51,278 nt of DNA from assembly GCA_016213775.1 (NCBI GenBank), contig JACQZR010000099.1, positions 1 to 51,278 of the forward strand. Direction: 5' to 3'. The notes beneath the pieces were generated by a model. That model had not been told where the DNA came from, ran no database searches, and saw only the letters and a program-made list of their open reading frames with translations. Numbering within the stretch: the stretch's first letter is position 1; the number at the start of each line of letters is the position of its first letter. Both the position numbers and the translations under genes were made by a program. This stretch comes from Acidobacteriota bacterium. Its GTDB lineage: Bacteria > Acidobacteriota > Terriglobia > Bryobacterales > Bryobacteraceae. Positions 47,868 through 51,278 of the stretch are shown here, piece after piece.

Positions 47868-48578
47868 ATGAGTTCGATTCGCAAAGCAGTGATTCTGGCC
47901 GCCGGCAAAGGCACCCGCATGGGAGATCTCACCCGGGACATCCCGAAGCCAATGCTGCCCGTAGGCGGCAAGCCGATTCTCGAACATGTCCTCGACCGCC
48001 TGCGCGCCGCCGGCGTGGGAGAAATCCTGCTCGTGGTGGGCTATTACGGCGACGAGATCCGCCGCCACTTCGCGGATTACCCGCTACCCATCGTCTTCAA
48101 AGAGCAGAAAGTGGTGAACGGAACCGGCGCCGCGGCGGGTCTTGCCAGGGATTTCGCCGGCCGCGATCCGTTCCTGCTCACCTTCGGCGACATCCTCTGC
48201 TCCGTCGCCGATTACCACGGCCTGTTCGCTGCTTTGGATGAAGCCGCCGATGGGGTTCTCGGCGCAAAGTATGTCGATGATCCGTGGCAGGGCGCGGCGA
48301 TTTATGTGGAGGACGAACGCGTCGTCCGGGTCATCGAAAAACCGCCGCGGGGCACGTCCCTTACGCATTGGAACAGCGCCGGTCTCTACGTCTTCCGCTC
48401 CGTCCTGTTCGACGAATTACGCACCGTTCCCCTCAGTGTACGCGGCGAATACGAACTCACCTCGGCGGTAGAACAGCTCATCGCGCACGGACGCACACTG
48501 CGACTCTACGGTGTTCAGGAAGGATGGCTGGACGTAGGACGTCCCGAGGATTTGCAAAAAGCCGAAGGGCTGGTATAG
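47868..48578 (+). CDS. Sugar-phosphate nucleotidyltransferase
   Basis: This 236-residue cytosolic enzyme attaches a nucleotide to a sugar-1-phosphate. The N-terminal signature 'VILAAGKGTRMGDLTRDIPKPMLPVGGKP' (split) is intact, and 'EKVV-N-G-T-G', 'WNSAGLYVF' and 'GWLDVGRPEDL' are consistent with mannose-1-phosphate guanylyltransferase or glucose-1-phosphate thymidylyl/uridylyltransferase. The specificity cannot be chosen by eye. It is shorter than two-domain GlmU-type enzymes, so it lacks the hexapeptide domain. Confidence 0.88.
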   Translation: MSSIRKAVILAAGKGTRMGDLTRDIPKPMLPVGGKPILEHVLDRLRAAGVGEILLVVGYYGDEIRRHFADYPLPIVFKEQKVVNGTGAAAGLARDFAGRDPFLLTFGDILCSVADYHGLFAALDEAADGVLGAKYVDDPWQGAAIYVEDERVVRVIEKPPRGTSLTHWNSAGLYVFRSVLFDELRTVPLSVRGEYELTSAVEQLIAHGRTLRLYGVQEGWLDVGRPEDLQKAEGLV

Positions 48579-48581
48579 AAA

Positions 48582-49025
48582 CTACTGCCCAATGATGTCG
48601 TACGTCGTTGTCCCGGCCACGCGAACTTTCTCGTACGCGGCCATCCACTCCTTGTGGTACGGGTGAGCCGTGTACTGCTTCAGCACTTCCGGGCCGCCGT
48701 TGAACCAGAAACAAGCCCCGTACTCCCGGCGCGTAACCGTGATGGGACTGGTGGCGGCCTCTCCCGCCGCTGCCTGCTTGCGCGCCGCCGCGTCGGTGGC
48801 GTTCGTTATCGTCAGCGGACCGCGAAGTTTACCCACCCAGACATGCTTGATAAACGGCATCTTCGACGGCAGGGCATCCGTGGCTTTGTAGTATGCGTCC
48901 CATTCCGCCTGGGTCGCCGTCTTGATCGGCGTGAAGGCAAAACAGTGCATCAGACCTTTTTCTCCCGCTTGTGCGAGACAGCTTCCGAACATAATGGTTG
49001 CGATGGTGATTCCAATTCTGCGCAT
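48582..49025 (-). CDS. Exported Dabb-domain (stress-responsive A/B barrel) protein
   Basis: This 147-residue protein has a signal peptide ('GITIATIMFGSCLAQAG') and then a dimeric alpha/beta-barrel domain: 'KGLMHCFAFTPIKTATQAEWDAYYKATDAL' (split), 'PFIKHVWVGK' and 'EVLKQYTAHPYHKEWMAAYEKV'. It is unusual among Dabb proteins in being exported. The function is unknown; some relatives detoxify or bind small molecules. ATG 49025 is chosen because it begins the signal peptide. Confidence 0.78.
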   Translation of the reverse strand: MRRIGITIATIMFGSCLAQAGEKGLMHCFAFTPIKTATQAEWDAYYKATDALPSKMPFIKHVWVGKLRGPLTITNATDAAARKQAAAGEAATSPITVTRREYGACFWFNGGPEVLKQYTAHPYHKEWMAAYEKVRVAGTTTYDIIGQ

Positions 49026-49078
49026 GATGAAGATTCTAGCAACTCGCATCGCAGCCACGCCCAGGCCACGTCAGCGGG

Positions 49079-49414
49079 ATGAAGGAAATGGCCTCCCCTA
49101 CCGACGACAAAACACGCCAGCTTGTGCTGACCATGCGAAACTACAGACTCCCGGACTGGACCGTCGAGCGAAGTGTCGAAGGCCTCTACACGGGCTTCAG
49201 TTTGTCGATGTCGGGTTATACGATCTTCGCGGGCGCGCTCCTGCTTATAGCCATTGCCGGCGCGGACACCAAAGCTCTCCGCCGCCTCGCCATGGTGATG
49301 GTCCTCGGCATGGCCGTCCTTACCGTGGTCTCGATGATCTACTTCATCCTTCCGCCAACCACCTTCCTGCTGCTCTCCCTGCTGCTGGCCGCCGCAAGCC
49401 TGCTGCGCGCGTGA
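49079..49414 (+). CDS. Small membrane protein of unknown function
   Basis: This 111-residue protein has an N-terminal soluble stretch then three hydrophobic helices (about 40-60, 67-90 and 92-110). I do not recognise it. The start may be ATG 49079 or ATG 49088. It lies 31 nt upstream of another membrane protein gene in the same direction and is probably cotranscribed with it. Confidence 0.6.
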   Translation: MKEMASPTDDKTRQLVLTMRNYRLPDWTVERSVEGLYTGFSLSMSGYTIFAGALLLIAIAGADTKALRRLAMVMVLGMAVLTVVSMIYFILPPTTFLLLSLLLAAASLLRA

Positions 49415-49445
49415 CAAAATCCACCCTCCATTTGCGCCTGACCCG

Positions 49446-49919
49446 GTGATGGAACACTTTCAGATTGTGGCGGCGGGATTTCGCATCGGCGGCCTCCTCA
49501 TCGGGGTCCCCAGCCTCTGCGCCGCTCTTTACTTCGGCTTCGCGCTGCTGCAAACGCAGGCCCCAGTGCAGGCCTCCGCCCCCATCCCCGGTGAATCGCA
49601 GAACCTCATCACCGTCCTCATGACCGGCGCACGACTCTTCGGCCGCGTCGCCGGCTTCCTTACCGAAATCTCGCGCGCCGTCATCATCGCAGTGCTCGGC
49701 ATAGCCACGTGCCTCACTGCCTTCTCCGCCGGAATGTACTTCACCGGACGCGGTCTCGCCGCTCATCAAGCGTGGGCCCGCATCTCAGGCATGACGATGG
49801 CATTCGTTCTGGTGGCAATGTGGCTTACCGGCCTCATGCCCATGCGCTGGGGACCCATCTCCCTCCTTCTCACGTCCGCCGCCTGCTACGCCCTTTGGGT
49901 TCTCTGGCGAATGGCCTGA
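49446..49919 (+). CDS. Membrane protein of unknown function (four helices)
   Basis: This 157-residue polytopic membrane protein has four predicted helices and a central loop rich in Ala/Pro/Gln. It has no conserved motif I can name. Start GTG 49446 or ATG 49449. It is the second gene of a small same-strand cluster that continues with larB 46 nt downstream. Confidence 0.6.
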   Translation: MMEHFQIVAAGFRIGGLLIGVPSLCAALYFGFALLQTQAPVQASAPIPGESQNLITVLMTGARLFGRVAGFLTEISRAVIIAVLGIATCLTAFSAGMYFTGRGLAAHQAWARISGMTMAFVLVAMWLTGLMPMRWGPISLLLTSAACYALWVLWRMA

Positions 49920-49965
49920 AGCTTGACCTTGCTCCACCTCGTTCGGAACAATGGGTGAGGTCAAA

Positions 49966-50712
49966 ATGGATCAGGATCAATTGCGGCAAATGCTCGAAGA
50001 CGTGCGCGCCGGAGCGCTTGATGTGGATGCGGCCCTCGCGCGAATGCGCCACATGCCGTTTGAAGATCTCGGATTCGCCAAAGTCGATCATCACCGCGCG
50101 CTGCGCCAGGGAATGCCCGAGGTGATCTTCGGCAAAGGCAAAGCGCCTGAGCACGTTGCCGCCATCGCCGAAAAGCTTCTCGATCGCAGCCGCAATCTCC
50201 TGGTCACCCGCGCCGACTCCGCTGCCATGGCCCTCCTCAAGGACCGTTTCCCCGATGGCGAGCATTTCCCCATGAGCGGAGCCTTCCGTGTCTGGCGCGA
50301 CCGCACCATGCGGGGCCGCGGCCGTATCGCCATCATCTGCGCCGGCACCAGCGATATCCCCGTCTCCGAAGAAGCCCAAATCACAGCCGAAGTGATGGGC
50401 AATGAAATCGACGTCATTCACGACGTCGGCGTCGCCGGCATTCACCGCCTTTTTCAAAACCTCGAACGCTTCTCATCCGCCAAAGCCTGCGTCGTTGTGG
50501 CCGGGATGGAGGGCGCCTTACCCAGCGCCGTCGGCGGACTGGTCTCCTGCCCCGTAATTGCCGTGCCCACCAGCGTCGGCTATGGCGCAAGCTTTCACGG
50601 ACTCGCTGCTCTTCTCGGAATGCTCAACAGTTGCTCCAGCAACGTGACGGTCGTCAACATCGACAATGGCTTCGGCGCCGGATACGTCGCCAGCCTGATC
50701 AATCGCGCCTGA
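49966..50712 (+). CDS. larB: Nickel pincer cofactor biosynthesis protein LarB
   Basis: This 248-residue protein carboxylates nicotinic acid adenine dinucleotide at the start of nickel-pincer cofactor synthesis (LarB, PurE-like family). The N-terminal helical part is followed by a PurE-like domain with '[22 protein letters not shown]', '[16 protein letters not shown]', '[17 protein letters not shown]' and '[21 protein letters not shown]', all LarB-typical. The start is ATG 49966 with GGTGAGG upstream; a start at 49951 is also possible. LarC and LarE are not next to it in this window. Confidence 0.93.
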   Translation: MDQDQLRQMLEDVRAGALDVDAALARMRHMPFEDLGFAKVDHHRALRQGMPEVIFGKGKAPEHVAAIAEKLLDRSRNLLVTRADSAAMALLKDRFPDGEHFPMSGAFRVWRDRTMRGRGRIAIICAGTSDIPVSEEAQITAEVMGNEIDVIHDVGVAGIHRLFQNLERFSSAKACVVVAGMEGALPSAVGGLVSCPVIAVPTSVGYGASFHGLAALLGMLNSCSSNVTVVNIDNGFGAGYVASLINRA

Positions 50713-50722
50713 GAGAATCCCA

Positions 50723-51040
50723 ATGAAGCGAATCTGTTTCCTGCTGCAAGTGAAAAGGCATCGCCTCGAAGAATACAAACAACGCCATGCCCAGGTGTGG
50801 CCGGAAATGTTGCAGGCGCTGCGCGACACCGGCTGGCACAACTACAGCCTCTTCCTCCGCGACGACGGTCTTCTCGTCGGCTACCTCGAAACGCCCGATT
50901 TCGAAGCCGCTCTCAAAGGCATGGCCGCCACGGAAATCAACGCTCGCTGGCAGACTCAAATGGCCGAGTTTTTCGACATGGGCGGCGAACACGCCGACCG
51001 CGCAATGCAGCCCCTCACTGAAGTCTTCCACCTCGACTAA
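50723..51040 (+). CDS. rhaM: L-rhamnose mutarotase
   Basis: This 105-residue protein interconverts the alpha and beta anomers of L-rhamnose. The start 'MKRICFLLQVKRHRLEEYKQRHAQVWPEML' (split), the catalytic-site 'HNYSLFLRDDGLLVGYLETPD', and 'RWQTQMAEFFDMG' fit the family, as does the length of about 104. It follows larB by 10 nt, so it is probably cotranscribed with it. No other rhamnose-catabolic gene is in the window. Confidence 0.92.
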   Translation: MKRICFLLQVKRHRLEEYKQRHAQVWPEMLQALRDTGWHNYSLFLRDDGLLVGYLETPDFEAALKGMAATEINARWQTQMAEFFDMGGEHADRAMQPLTEVFHLD

Positions 51041-51094
51041 CCGCGCCCAGCGCACGACCCTGTTGTTCGCCGCGGGCCCGGGACAACTTTTCTA

Positions 51095-51120
51095 AAAACA
51101 TTTCTATAAAGAAATGTTTT
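51095..51120. terminator. Perfect hairpin between rhaM and the partial minus-strand gene
   Basis: An 11-bp perfect inverted repeat (AAAACATTTCT and AGAAATGTTTT, 4-nt loop ATAA) lies between two convergent genes. On the minus strand it is followed by a T-rich run, so it likely terminates the minus-strand gene and perhaps rhaM. Confidence 0.65.
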
Positions 51121-51146
51121 AAACATTCCGATAGATAGGTGTACGT

Positions 51147-51278
51147 TTAGGTTGCATACTGCACCTCATCATTCAGTTGTTTAGCTTCACGCTTTTTGAT
51201 CATTTCCGGGCTCGGTGGATAGTAGAGGAATTTGTTTGTGCCATAGGCCTCACCCTGCAAAACGCCGCGATCACGCCA
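51147..51278 (-). CDS. C-terminal end of an unidentified protein (partial)
   Basis: The minus strand is open from the window edge for 43 codons to a TAA at 51147-51149. It ends with a charged tail 'MIKKREAKQLNDEVQYAT' after 'GTNKFLYYPPSPE'. The open frame, the tail composition and the terminator just downstream support a real gene end. The protein family cannot be identified from this piece. Confidence 0.6.
   Translation of the reverse strand, partial: WRDRGVLQGEAYGTNKFLYYPPSPEMIKKREAKQLNDEVQYAT

Noticed and set aside
46076-48241. Long plus-strand open frame (721 codons) over uvrB
   Set aside because: It is antisense to uvrB and continues out of frame over the nucleotidyltransferase; the product is Arg/His/Pro-rich.

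Overview
This window is a GC-rich bacterial chromosome segment. Its gene families point to an Acidobacteriota genome of the Solibacter/Bryobacter type (inference). The evidence is an Oar-like TonB-dependent receptor with an N-terminal carboxypeptidase-regulatory domain, a planctomycete-type cytochrome c/DUF1549/DUF1553 protein paired with a DUF1501 protein, several secreted TPR proteins, and many small toxin-antitoxin (TA) modules and REP-like hairpins. No rRNA, tRNA, CRISPR array, transposase, integrase or phage structural gene was seen.

Layout. 1-1.4 kb: a 5'-truncated surface-repeat gene fused to a dispersed repeat. 1.4-2.1 kb: HigBA-type TA. 2.1-5.8 kb: gamma-class carbonic anhydrase, hisS, aspS. 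5.8-10.1 kb: S41 peptidase converging with leuS. 10.1-11.7 kb: relic of an alpha/beta hydrolase and an aldo/keto reductase. 11.9-13.3 kb: polyprenyl glycosylphosphotransferase. 13.4-15.3 kb: two direct repeats of about 0.3 kb flanking an HpcH/HpaI aldolase, plus REP hairpins. 15.4-19.3 kb: a three-gene signalling operon (74-aa protein, FIST_C-like protein, hybrid histidine kinase). 19.3-23.9 kb: DUF1549/DUF1553 and DUF1501 pair. 23.9-25.5 kb: a frameshifted PIN toxin, an intact DUF433-DUF5615 pair and a decayed DUF433-DUF5615 pair. 25.6-31.3 kb: glgB, adenosine-deaminase family enzyme, polytopic membrane protein, VapBC, hpt. 31.4-34.8 kb: a membrane-anchored JAMM/JAB-domain protein translationally coupled to a secreted TPR protein. 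34.9-38 kb: FAD amine oxidase-like protein, retropepsin-like protease, D-threonine-aldolase-type PLP enzyme. 38.3-41.8 kb: TonB-dependent receptor with a strong terminator. 41.8-42.3 kb: AbrB antitoxin with an internally deleted PIN toxin. 42.3-47.8 kb: small zinc-ribbon membrane protein, TPR protein, hypothetical protein, DUF2520 protein, uvrB. 47.9-51.3 kb: nucleotidyltransferase, Dabb protein, two small membrane proteins, larB, rhaM and the 3' end of an unidentified gene.

How the genes fit together. Most of the window is housekeeping (aminoacyl-tRNA synthetases, DNA repair, purine salvage, glycogen, polysaccharide). Accessory material sits in between. The two most promising poorly described systems are the FIST-like sensor/hybrid-kinase operon and the JAMM-transmembrane/TPR pair. 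A third theme is genome decay: at least five TA loci, three of them with broken members, together with dispersed repeats that appear to have rearranged or inserted into genes.
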